A stretch of 64,000 nt of DNA from Isoetes taiwanensis (Eukaryota > Streptophyta > Lycopodiopsida > Isoetales > Isoetaceae), in NCBI GenBank assembly GCA_021234155.1, contig JAJEKV010000390.1, forward strand, positions 62,001 through 126,000. Reading direction: 5' to 3'. The notes under the pieces are model-generated. The model saw only the letters and a program-made list of their open reading frames with translations. It had not been told where the DNA came from and ran no database searches. Both the position numbers and the translations under genes were made by a program. Shown piece by piece: positions 42,745 through 53,257 of the stretch (the stretch's first letter is position 1; every line of letters starts with the position of its first letter).

Positions 42745-45002
42745 CTATTTCTTCATCAGTGTCATCATGAAATCCCCAAATTCCTTCCCTGACATTTGTG
42801 GCATTACAATGCTACAATTCTGGAAACACCCACCAGAAATATTAGCAACCTGTAAACTCATCCCTAATGCATGTCGAATAAGAGGAGAAGATGCTGCAAG
42901 AGTCTCAATATCTTCATTAAACTGTACTAACTCATGATCCTCTTCAACTATACTTGGTAATGATAAATCAAGAGCAGCACCACTATTCTCTACAGATGTA
43001 GTATCAGAAGAACCAACAGGAACATGAACAGTACCAGAAGAGCCAACGGGGAGCGGTATCGGGTATCGGATCAATCAAAGGACAAGTCTTACCACAACCA
43101 CCGATCAAAGGCGATCAACTTTTCGAAGTTCTTCACGGTAAACTTGATCATACATTCTTCTCTCTCCATTTTTCATCAAATGGCACGCTTACAACATCCA
43201 TTGCACATTTTGCTTGCACATTCAAGTTCTTATCATACACGCACATATAAAAAAAGATATTAGAAACAAGAAAAAAAAAAAACAATTAAACTAAAAAAAC
43301 AAGAAAGAATTTTTGTTATAAGCTTCACTTGTTCTTTTGTCCCGCTTTATCGCATCCCCAGCGGACATTGGAACCCCTTTCGAATCATTCTAGAAATGGC
43401 GGTCGTGCGTCGGACTTACCGAATACTTACCATCAACCCGACGGTAGACAACATGTATTTTACCCATGAAGCAAGTGTCACCGCTCACCCTATTCTTTGA
43501 ATTATACCATTGAACAGACTTGTGATTCTGGATAGGCTGCATGAAGCAGAATCTCACAATACTACCATCTTTTTCCGGCTTCCCTTCTGCCAAATGTCTC
43601 TCCAGCTGCTTATATGTTAGCACAACATCAGGATCAAAACATGCATGGCAATCTAAATTGCTCTTTCGATAATGTGTCATATCCACATCATAATTCTTAC
43701 TCAAGCTCATTGTACTCGGATACTCACTTCCGGTCTCTCTTGACAACTAAGAAGTACTGTTATGAGCAAGCGATACAACTCATTTCGACCACGGATAGCA
43801 AAACGAGCAACACGGTAATAAAAGAAAAGCGTCGTTCTGGACCTCTTGCATGATGAATTTGATGGTCGGATCGCTAACAATGCTCTCTCATCGGCAAAAG
43901 AAATTTCCTCTACCTTCTTACGCTTTTGGCAAACTCCAGGTGTTCTTCTCGACCTCCTCATGGATGCAATGCGGGGCCAAAGCGAGCCCTCTCAAATATT
44001 GGTGACTTTTCGATGTCAAAAGTGCGCTCCTCTATTCCGGTATTTGCCATTCGATTTCCCTGTGCCTTCTAATCATACTCCCAAATCACACGAAACATAT
44101 CACGCAATGCAATGAAACAAATCTATTAGCATAAAACAAAACAAACAAAAAACAAACATGAGAAAAGAGACTTACGATTCGGTGGATAGAACTTCGCCAT
44201 TCTTTTTAGTAACACGAAGCATAAACCTCTCTAGCAAACCCGACAAATTCGAGTAGGTCCATTTCTTCAATTTTTACGATGCATAGGAAGACCACAATAC
44301 TCTCTCCAAAGATCAAAGCGTTTTTCTAGCCCACGATTTTTCTTTGCCGGACACTGGAAATTCCACCGACCTCAACCTCCCTTTGCAACTCCTCATCAAG
44401 CTCTACAAAGGGCACTCGGCTCCATTACACAAAACAGGTAGGGGTTTCTGAGCCTTTGGAGCAGGGCTTAAGCATAGGAGATAGATCAAGATCACTCAAA
44501 TACTTGGCAATAGCATCCTCACCAAACTTCGGACACTAGATCTTCCTCAAATTCACTAAGACCTTGGCTTGAAGACTCGAGAACTTCGAGAGAAAGTTTG
44601 CAAAGTTTTACTATCGGGGGTAACAATATCACGGATCGGATCAACACCCCTTTACGTTTAGCAGAAGCCTTACATTTCTTTATATCTTTTCTATCCTTTG
44701 ATTCTTCTCCATCTTTGATTGCGGGATCTACATTCTCGAAATCAGTATACTCTTGCATGTCCATAACCTCATCATTTATAAGGCAAATGACATCTGCTGT
44801 ATCAGAATCGCCATGCATGTCCATTGGAGCATTTGTAACATCCTCCAAAACAGATCCAAGAGGTACATCAACATTCAGGGCAAATGATGGCGCATCCATT
44901 CCTAAAAACCTTAGACCAGAACTCAGGTCTTGTAGAACAGACACAGTATTTAAGGTAAACACTAAACTAAAGAAAAAGGTTTCAACACGATTAAGAGCCA
45001 TC
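42745..45002 (-). pseudogene. Crypton-like tyrosine-recombinase domain gene (ZMYM/QRICH1/DUF3504-like), broken, locus 2
   Basis: Minus strand. A start at 45002 (MALNRVETF) leads to an acidic N-terminus with KKCKASAKRKG, and the frame shifts near 44520. The domain then appears across frames: FDLWREYCGLP and a phrase close to VTKKNGEV, ending at a GT donor near 44178. This is the same relative position as the donor after KDGTLYP in locus 1. Further down, GIEERTFDIEKSPIF, KKVEEISFADE and FAIRGRNELYRLL (first catalytic Arg region) appear. Then come SLSKNYDVDMTHYRKSN, FCFMQPI and VQWYNSKNRVS. Finally TTAISRM with SGTK resembles the HxxR...SGHK block of tyrosine recombinases. The open frame 43074-42745 (GCFQNCSIVMPQMSG) fits a C-terminal exon. 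Several stops and frame changes show decay. Domain identity rests on motif order, without a search. Confidence 0.6.
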
Positions 45003-45027
45003 CCGCACCTCCGACTACAGTAAAACG

Positions 45028-45130
45028 TTCTGCAAAGAAAAAAAGAAAGCATTAGAACGAAATTTATAACGTTCTGCAAAGAAAAAAAGAAAGCATTAGA
45101 ACGAAAAAAAGAAAGCATTAGAACGTTCTG
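45028..45130. repeat. Tandem repeat at the right edge of the 4-kb insertion
   Basis: About two and a half copies of a unit that starts CGTTCTGCAAAG and ends GAAAGCATTAGAACG. CGTTCT and AGAACG are inverted, so each unit could fold. It lies directly upstream of the start of the recombinase-like gene. Confidence 0.75.
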
Positions 45131-45136
45131 CAAAGA

Positions 45137-45258
45137 TATAACTAATATCTATATATTTATACTATGTTTCAAGCTCTCCTGTAATTGTCTACCATTGTTC
45201 GATCTCGGCAATCAGGAGTCTGTTCAGAAACAGAGCTGCTAAATTATTAAATTAACGT
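45137..45258. repeat. 122-bp perfect direct repeat, right copy
   Basis: Identical to 41025-41146. Beyond it the flank differs (AATCACCGGG here, CAAGGAAAG after the left copy). Confidence 0.9.
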
Positions 45259-46190
45259 AATCACCGGGCATTTTTCCTTTAAAATAATATTTCGTAATAG
45301 TGCTCCTGGTTTTCACGTTTTTCGCGGGCGCCGCCACCTCCTCTCTCGCTTCCGTCTCGCTTCCCATGCCGCTTCCCTCTTGCTTTGCCACCGGCCTCCC
45401 TGCCAGCGAATCTTGGCGCCTTTATGCTTGATTGCTTATGCTTAGGTAAGGAGGCCTTATGCTTGCTTGCCTTTCCTTGCTTGGCAAATCTGATTAAGAG
45501 ATGGAGATGGCGTCCAGAGCAAGTCGAAAAGAGAGAATGAGAGAGCGTGAGTATTCTCCATTTTTAGTCCACAAGCGGGGCAAAAGTCAAATTTTGAAGC
45601 GAATTTCTAAAAAGAAGATCGTCCAAAGCCCTACCACTGCTTTTTAGATCTGGGAAAAGCGGATGTGAGAACGATTTCTTATGAGCGACTCTGGATTTCT
45701 TAGATTTCTTGTCTTGTTTTAGATGCATGAGGCGATTTCTTAGATCTGAAAAAGCTTTGCATTTTCTAAGATTTCATGGCCTTGAGCGAGGGAGGCCAAT
45801 TCTTGGCATCGTTGGAAAATACTTTCCTGGTTAGATCACTTTTCATTTCTATCTCGAATCTACAAGTATTCTTCCTTCGAACTTATTTCTGAGTCTAAAA
45901 TATGTGTTTTTGTATATTGTAGGGAATAGTATTTGCAAGAAAAGGCTATGGTGCAGTAGCTTACTCGCATTCCGACACCTACCTTAGTTCCCAATGCATT
46001 AAACTGTAATAATGGGTTGGAATTTCGGCATGAATCTGCAACAAGGGTGGATGAATCTGCAACAAGGGGGTGGTTTTGAATCATTTTCTTTGCCTTCGGT
46101 TAATTCTATGTCTGTTAATGAGGAACAAAATCAAGCAAACAAGCAAACGATCCTAGGGAAGAATGGAAATTTCAACCTTTCGGTGATTAC
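45259..46190. other. Region without a recognised gene
   Basis: A GC-rich, pyrimidine-rich stretch at 45305-45420 followed by ATGGAGATGGCG near 45499 could be a 5' leader and start of a plus-strand gene, but no family is recognised. At 46017-46070 AATCTGCAACAAGGGTGGATG is partly repeated in tandem. Confidence 0.3.
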
Positions 46191-46195
46191 GTCCG

Positions 46196-46348
46196 GGAAA
46201 GTGCACCTCTCAGAATATTCCCTCAGGAATATTCCCTCGTGCCAAGACCCGGATGAAGCGAAAAGCTTCGCCCGCTTAGGTGCCGCCCTACGTCGGGCGA
46301 TGCGCCATTGAAATTCCCTCGAGGAATTTCCTCGAGGTGCACTTTCCC
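46196..46348. mobile_element. Small MITE with 15-bp terminal inverted repeats
   Basis: GGGAAAGTGCACCTC at 46196-46210 is matched inverted by GAGGTGCACTTTCCC at 46334-46348. Inside, three further palindromes follow one another: GAATATTCCCTCAGGAATATTC, GCGAAAAGCTTCGC, and GAAATTCCCTCGAGGAATTTC (the first and last split into arms by CC). No coding frame and no clear target duplication. Confidence 0.65.
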
Positions 46349-46441
46349 TAGTACATAATGTTTTTTTATTAAATTAAAAAGTTATTTAACAAGATGTGGC
46401 AGGAAAGTGTGTTTTTATGGTTTCTAGATCGTTGTTTCGTG

Positions 46442-46588
46442 TTGGATTTTTTTTCTGTGAATATAGGGTGTCAGTTTTCTTAATCAGGAGTTTTGTTTAT
46501 GAAGTGGTGCAAAGTTTGGATTTTTTTTCTGTGAATATAGGGTGTCAGTTTTCTTAATCAGGAGTTTTGTTTATGAAGTGGTGCAAAT
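46442..46588. repeat. Exact tandem duplication, period 74 bp
   Basis: Two copies starting TTGGATTTTTTTTCTGTGAA and ending GAAGTGGTGCAAA are identical by eye. The perfect identity implies a recent event or an assembly duplication. Confidence 0.9.
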
Positions 46589-46599
46589 TTATAGAACTG

Positions 46600-48260
46600 G
46601 GGAAGAAATAATAATACTTACTAATTTACATAAATGATGACAAATGACTTTGATTTATAGATACTTGAGATATTGCACGAGCACAATGAACAAAGTGTTG
46701 CGCTATGATTTTACATATATATAAAAGCAGGTTAAGACAAATTTAAGCGTTGATGTTATCAATTTTTATGCAGCATTCATGCATTTCACCTCACATTCTT
46801 GAATTTTACTTCACATTCACCAACTTATAATAGCATTCCACAATACCACATTATACTGCAGCATCCTGGCATTACAAGCATTTGACATGCTCAAACATTT
46901 CGCGTACAAATGCACCTAACTATTTGCAATATCAATGCCTTTATCCTCCACAATATTATTCAGGTCAGCATGAGAGCACCTTCATACAAAAGAGAGAAGG
47001 ACGAGGTACAATATGGGATGTCTATAGCAGTTAAGTTATTTCAAGTTTTGATTCTAGCTTTAGCAAGAGTTTCAAAGCAACGAGGAGCACCCTCTTGACA
47101 AGGCAGTTTCCAATGAGCTCAACAACCTATGTACGCCTTTGCAGCTGTTTTAGAGCTTTGAAATTGATGCAATGGCATGTAGTTTATACAAGATATTTCC
47201 ATTGCCATATGTCAAAATCATGTCCAACAGATAATATGTGCAACAAATGTGCTTGAGCAGACCACAATTTAAATTTTGAATCCAGACCATACAATTCGGC
47301 TTTGAAAATGCATTGACATGGTCGGCCAATTGTTCTGTCTCGATTCATGTAAAGAGTCCCATCCAAAATTGCCACTTTGCAGGCTTGATTAGAAGAACTT
47401 GTGAATTTGTGATTGCCACTTGGCTTGGATTTTTCAAACATAACTTCTAGAACACTACTCAAAAAGCTTAACTTTTTGAATAAGCATTTGCCACAAAAAT
47501 CCAACTACGTTTCAATTAACCTTATCAAGCTTTACAAAGGAGTAGGACATGTAAAAGAGTCTACATTGCTGCCTCCTATCTTTTGCTTTTGCTGCACAAA
47601 TAAATAACTATGCCACATCGTGAAGAAAACTTGTGCCCTTGCACCCGTAAAATCATACCAAGCAGTGTGGGTTGGATCTAAGTTTTTGCACACAAGATTC
47701 GAACCCTGAAAGAAAAGAAATTGAACATGCACAATGAAACCCTAAAGTTGAGCTCCTCAGGTGCATCCATAGCTATAGCCATAGCCATAGCTAGGGTTAA
47801 GGACTCGAAGGGGGAGGGGTAATGTCGATTAGATGGTTTTGAGTTGTTCTTTGGCTTCGAGTTGTTCTTTCGCTGCTTTCCCGCTTCTACCTTTGCCACG
47901 AGCCGTTCTTCCTCTTCATAATTCCATTCACTTGGTTGATGTCACCCTGTTCTGCAGTTGGAAAAAACAACCTTAGAAATATTTGTAGCCTCAGAATATA
48001 ATAAAAAGCGCAAAAAATGCCTACCATGTTGTAATCCATATTTTGAGTCCATGAAGTACGGCCATACATCCATTTGAGCGGCTGATGGCAGTCCAATGGG
48101 CCTGATCCTACTAATATTCAACTACATCAATATATAACAAGAATTGGAATTAGTTATCGAAAAGCAAAGCATCCAGTACAAACATTAATATTACTGAAAA
48201 AGCATCCCATTGTATCATTATTGAGCAGGTCAGCAATATTATTTTCTAGGATTGCATATG
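46600..48260. other. Region without a recognised gene
   Basis: Two minus-strand open segments (47504-47184, containing CKVAILDGTLYMNRDRTIG; and 47899-47678) show no family I recognise. Short tandem phrases (CTATAGCCATAGCCATAGCTA near 47770; GAGTTGTTCTTTG or GAGTTGTTCTTTC near 47840) are present. Confidence 0.3.
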
Positions 48261-48269
48261 CACAAAATA

Positions 48270-49750
48270 TCAACGGCCGATAGTTACTATGCTAACCCGG
48301 CTACATGCAATCAGGATAGAAAGAAATGTAACCTTGTCTGGCTTTACACCTTTGCTTTCCATATTTTTGAAGCAGGCCAGTGCAAGCATTGCATCTTCAT
48401 GCAGCGCATATCCTTGAAGCAGGCCAGTGCAAGCATTGCATCTCCATGCAAGGCATATCCTGCAATCATTGCACTCCAGGATAACGTAGTTTGATTTGGC
48501 AACTTCTTGAAGATCTTCCCGGCATCTCCCTTCTATTCTATTATTTTGCATGTTTTCAAAACACATCTTCCTTCTATTCTATTCTTTTGCATATTTTTAA
48601 AACAGGCTAATGCAGAGAGTCCTTCACCATGTTGCGCATACCTTGCAATCATAGCACCCCAAGTCACGACATTTGGACCTAGCAAGTTAATAAACATTTT
48701 GTGTGACTCCTCCAATCTATCACATTCTGCATACATATCAATGATAGCACTACCGATAACAACGTTCAACTGAAGGCCGCATTTTAGAATCTGATCATGG
48801 ATAAACCTGCCCTGGCCTATAATTCTCATGCTGTTACATGCTTTCAAAGTACTCAAAAAAAAAAAAAACTTCATTTCGCTCAATTCCTGCATCTTGCATC
48901 CTAGTCATAGCCAACACATCTTCAGCATGCTGGACTAATCCTGAAATCATTGCACCCCAAGAAATGACATTATGATCTGACAATCCAAAAAAGACTTGGT
49001 ATGATTCCTTCAAACTACCACATCCTGCATACATATAAACTACGCTACTGCCCAATACTACATCTAATGTTATACCTATGAGCACATCTTCCCTGCTTAA
49101 GGAAAGGTGCATGCTTTCAAGACAGCGACATAAACATGCCAGTTTCTTTTTACACCTAATGATTGCATTTGGGTATACCATCGCATGGCAGTTTCACAAT
49201 CTCCAAGATTAGCGTGGGCCAAAATAATTGCACTTCATGTATAAATAGTAGACTGTAAAATCTTCTTGAAAGCTTGAGTTGCATCGGGCAAACAACCACA
49301 AGAAGCAAATAAACGAATAAGGTGATTGCCGAAGACTTCAATAGAATCAAGGCCATTCTGGGCCATTACAATCTGTATTCTTCTACCATATTTTGTATCT
49401 TGCTTTTTAGTGCAATCTCGGAGGAGGTAATATGCATTGTCTCTAGATAAAAGAATATTTTGCATCTCCAGTATTTCAAGAGCATCATCTAATCATCCCT
49501 CTTTACACATACCATCCAAAGCCCTGAGGCCAGATGAGAGTTTTAAGCCACAATAACGACAAACAACAAACAAGGCTAAAACATGATGAACAACAATTAA
49601 GCCAAAACAAGTACCTAGAAATCTTTTCCAACTGTGTAAGCTGGTTTTGAAATACAGAGTATTTAGAAAGAAAAAAGAGCAAGAGATAAAAGAAGCTGCT
49701 ACTTCTTTTACAGGTAAGCCTGACAAATCCGGCAATGCTGGTCGGACCAT
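48270..49750 (-). pseudogene. Pentatricopeptide-repeat (PPR, PLS-type) protein pseudogene
   Basis: PPR proteins bind organellar RNA through tandem 31-36-residue repeats and act in plastid or mitochondrial RNA editing and processing. On the minus strand, 49750-49493 ends with ALDGMCKEG, then a TGA. The same frame continues (LDDALEILEMQN, LLRDCTKKQDTKYGRRI, NHLIRLFASCGCLPDATQAF) to a second TGA after STIYT, where Trp is usual. Read-through gives SAIILAHANLGD. Further repeats follow at 49181-48834 (VVLGSSVVYMYAGCGSLKES, ISWGAMISGLVQHA), 48892-48533 (GRFIHDQILKCGLQLNV, VVTWGAMIARYAQHG) and 48566-48270 (LACFKNMESKGVKPDKVTFL). P, L and S spacings are recognisable. Poly-T tracts, frame changes and stops show decay, and no E/DYW end is visible. 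Confidence 0.8.
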
Positions 49751-50222
49751 GTCTCCAAACTGTTGATCAACGTCGACAAATAATCGTTATGGCTCCATTC
49801 CGTTAACCGGTTTGCATAGCCACTGCCCAATAACACTGGGGACCGCCAGTTTACAACCAACAACAAGTTTAGAGTAGTTTTTTTCTGCATATTCTAGGTA
49901 TATTCTAGTATATACTTAGAATATGCCAAAAACTCACACGAGCAAGGGTTTGCCCCCCTAGGGGCAACCCAGAAAAAAACTCTATGTTTGAATCTTGTAT
50001 GGATACGAGAGAGCGATGGTGATGGCGGCAATGGGCTCGTACCAATATGAATGGGCCCCTAACAATAGAAATAGGCCTATCTTATGATTCTTCTCAATTA
50101 AGTAATAGATGGAGAGTGTTTTTTTTACATTGCACTTTCCGTACTTGAAAACTGGATCCACCATTAAAAACCACTACTGCACTCAGCAAGGACGCTTTGA
50201 ATCATGTAGCCATGCTGCCCCA
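49751..50222. other. Intergenic, one hairpin
   Basis: GGGTTTGCCCCCCTAGGGGC then AACCC forms a hairpin at about 49946-49970. From about 50160 it may be the internal edge of the LTR element fragment that follows. No gene seen. Confidence 0.3.
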
Positions 50223-50697
50223 CCTGGCTCTGATACCACTGAGAATATCTTGAACCTGCAATAGTACTATAACCTCAATATATAAATACTTAACCACCTC
50301 AGATGAAAGCGCCAATCAGCGATCCGCTACTACAGATTCATTCCATGTAGAAAACCTAGAGCTTATAGGGCAATTCGCCGCTGCGAGTCAATTCTGGCTA
50401 GATAAGCCAGAGCCACAAGAACCTGAGGGCTTCATCAAATTCTGGCTTCCCGCCACCATTCTAGATGTACTGCAACACCCTGCAATAGCTGTGATGCCAA
50501 CCGTGCACTAGCTGAGATGTCGATCTGAGCAAATCGGCCAATTGTAGCTGCTCCAATCTAGCTGTGATGCCGGTTTGGGCAAATCGACCAACTGTTGCCG
50601 CTTCAAAGCAATTCCGACAAAAACACCTGCGTCATTTTTTGGCGACCACTTTTTCCCTTTCTTTATTTTCTTCACGACCAATGCTTATCACAACTCA
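50223..50697 (-). mobile_element. LTR-retrotransposon fragment: primer-binding site plus one LTR
   Basis: On the minus strand TGGTATCAGAGCCA (50225-50238) is an exact match to the initiator-Met tRNA primer-binding site used by many plant LTR elements. It directly follows a candidate LTR running from 50697 to 50240 (plus-strand ends TGAG...CTCA, inverted). The internal coding part and second LTR are absent. It abuts the Helitron terminus at 50706. Confidence 0.5.
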
Positions 50698-50705
50698 TTC
50701 TAATT

Positions 50706-50740
50706 TATACTAGTAAACGTGTGCCCGGCGTTGCCGGGCT
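50706..50740 (-). mobile_element. Helitron-type 3' terminus (minus orientation)
   Basis: Read on the minus strand: hairpin GCCCGGCAACGCCGGGC, 9 nt (ACACGTTTA), CTAG, and T in the flank. The hairpin is identical to the terminus at 33460-33487. The body would extend to the right. A degenerate second hairpin GCCCGGCAACGTCGGGC lies near 51210-51226 without CTRR. The 5' end was not found. Confidence 0.6.
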
Positions 50741-51239
50741 AATATCCTGGCATGTGTTTTTACTCGAGCTTTAACGTCCATATGTACAACTTCGACAACA
50801 TGTGTGGGTTGTTGTCGAAGAATAAGTAGAGACATGTATATGGGCTTTCCTACAAGAACAATTACACGGCGTTGGCCTATAGATCCTTTTCAGTGTAAGT
50901 CTATGTTCCGATGAGCGGGACCAGACTTAAAGAATTTAGAGATATTTGGCTAAAAAAACTGACAAAATAGGCAAAGCTTTTCAAAATCCCATGGTATTTT
51001 TTTTACCTGAGTTTCTTTTGGTCAACTATGTATTCATGGGAGCATATCAAAGAGTGGTCCTATGGAGTTGGTAACCCTATGAATCCTAGGGGCATATGGG
51101 CCTTCAATGTAATAAGGTTAATTGTTTGGAAATAATAAAATAGAACCAAAACAGACCAAACATATATTAAAATCAAACCTAAGGATAACCATAACTCATT
51201 CGACAACTTGTGCCCGACGTTGCCGGGCATATATAAAGG

Positions 51240-51490
51240 CATATGTTTGTATGGCCTTTAAATTAAGACTAATCCTATAGAGTTGGTACAATTTGAGACT
51301 CTTATTAAGGCTCATGCCAAAGATATTTTGGTTCAAACATGAAAATTTACTTTATTTATATCGAGCATATGTAAGGGCATGTGTTTGTATGACCTTTAAA
51401 TTAAGACTAATCCTATAGAGTTGATACACTTCGATACTCTTATAGAACTCATGTCAAAGATATTTTGGTTCCAACATGAAAGTTTATTTT
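51240..51490. repeat. About 125-bp imperfect tandem repeat
   Basis: The phrase GCCTTTAAATTAAGACTAAT followed by CCTATAGAGTTG, ending CAAAGATATTTTGGTT, occurs twice (near 51255 and 51388) with scattered substitutions. It lies inside the presumed Helitron body just left of the gypsy insertion. Confidence 0.7.
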
Positions 51491-51546
51491 ATTATTACTA
51501 TCAGCGATGGCATAAATTACCATTCCAATTCGTCAAGGTTAGTCAA

Positions 51547-53243
51547 TGTTACGAACCAAAATTTTAGTACCAAAAATTTCGATTTGTATTCACATCAAAC
51601 CATCAGAGTACACAAAACAAGTACTGCCTCCCACGAGGCTATATACATGAAAGCCACGTATACAGATAACGAGATGACAACACAAGATAACTAGATGCGC
51701 ACGTACGCTCCGCCAGCTATCAAACAGCCTGCACAAGCTTCCACGTGTTGGTAACATGCATAAGCGTTATCTCCCGAAGCAATGACTGACGGACTGCAAG
51801 AACACCCATATGGAATCCATCACATGCACCATAGCATCTGCCACGCAGACACACCCCACCATATCTAGGCGTCACCGCCTAGAACCCCGTACTAATGGAT
51901 CCAAAGTGAGGGGCGCATAACGCAACATAAGACCACCGGAACATTGGACCATTGGTTCCACCCATCAAGATCCCATAGCATTGATGAGGTTCACCTCACC
52001 AACACCGATGGATCTTATCCGATAAGCCACGCTTATCTATGCCATTGCTATCGCGTAAAACTCCACAGGATAAGTACTTGGGGCACCTATCCACGTATCA
52101 CAAGGATACGTTAAGGAGGCCACCGCTTTCACTAGGCTGTTGGTGATCCTATCATGTCATCCCATACCGGAGCACCATATATCACGCGCACTAGCACTTA
52201 CAGGCCCCGTTTAAACGAGTATTACTCTATGGTAATACCCTTTAGAAGGCAATCAACAAAGAAGGAGCTTGGCGGCTTTGGCTTAATTCTAGCGGCAAGT
52301 AGCATTAGCTATTAACCGCTATATGGCCCCACGCCAAAACCAGAAGAAAGCTTAAAGCCTTTCGAAGTTAAGTTCTTGGGTTTACCAAGTAGGGGAAGGG
52401 ATTAAACAATTCACAAATGAGCACGACCCTCAACCCGTGTCAATCTCATTGCTCACGGTTTGGGGGGATTTTTTTTCAATCAGCGGCAATCTTTTCCTTA
52501 CCATATTACTTATAGTAGACTAAGCCATAAAGGCGACTACCGTATCTGATCGGTTAACTACTTACGGTACCAACTTCTTTGGGCGACCTCAGACTACCCA
52601 GTCCTCAGACAGGACTATCCCTTAATTTGCAACTCCCTTACCCGGTTTACCCTATTGGCTTGCCAACAACTCCTCCCTTTCCTCCGAGGGGGGTAACTCA
52701 CCGCTTCAGTAGTCTTTCGGATTGCCTCTTCGGCATGCCCCTATAACAGGCCACCGCCTCTCTTTGTTGAAGGCCCTACCCACATGGGGGCCGGGCAGCT
52801 TACCGGCGGTGGGTGATCCTGCTTGGAATAGATCCGGTGACCCGAGTCGGCCGTTAATCTTTGCGGGAAAAAGTCGCAGGTGGCATCCCCCGATTAAAGG
52901 GGTGCTCACCTTTTTAACATGCAATGGTTTTTAAACCATTAAGGTATTTATAACCTTAGCTTTAAATATAACCCAACATATATTGCCTTGTTATTGCATG
53001 AAGGAAAATAATTCCAAACACCGTATGATTATTTCCAAACCCAATAACCAGGCAACGTCATATCCTAGTCTACCATGCCGTGGTGCACCGCGACAACTTA
53101 GACTAGGTGACATGCTACCCTTACCCATCTATGGCCCAAATACCATAGAACATTCCATTATGTCCAATATTAATATGCATGCACAATATATAACAATATG
53201 CACAATATATAACAATGGTCTGTAAAATATTTTAGGCATAACA
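51547..53243 (-). repeat. 3' LTR of the gypsy element (about 1.7 kb)
   Basis: Starts, in element orientation, TGTTATGCC after the polypurine tract and ends GTTCGTAACA. Compared with the other LTR it retains about 130 bp (roughly 53104-53236) that the 5' LTR has lost. It contains no gene; the several open frames are chance. Confidence 0.85.
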
Positions 53244-53257
53244 TTACTCCCCCCTGG
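53244..53257 (-). other. Polypurine tract of the gypsy element
   Basis: On the minus strand CCAGGGGGGAGTAA directly precedes the TGTTATG start of the 3' LTR, as required for second-strand priming. Confidence 0.7.

Larger units (their letters stand above)
41147..45136. mobile_element. About 4-kb insertion carrying a Crypton-like recombinase pseudogene, flanked by 122-bp direct repeats
   Basis: The block between the two 122-bp repeats contains the minus-strand recombinase-like pseudogene (45002-42745) and about 1.6 kb of downstream sequence. That part includes a hairpin GTGGGTTATGCAAAATAACCCAC-like structure near 41200, a minisatellite of CCGGATTTG-NTGCAAGAA units (41380-41640), and plain AT-rich DNA. 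The right edge (45028-45130) is built from about 2.5 copies of a unit starting CGTTCTGCAAAG and ending CATTAGAACG. The boundaries are inferred from the repeat ends. Alternatively the flanks could be an ordinary segmental duplication unrelated to transposition. Confidence 0.5.

Noticed and set aside
52370-52934. Open frames inside the gypsy LTRs (also 58680-59226)
   Set aside because: LTRs are non-coding, and the frames differ between the two LTRs.
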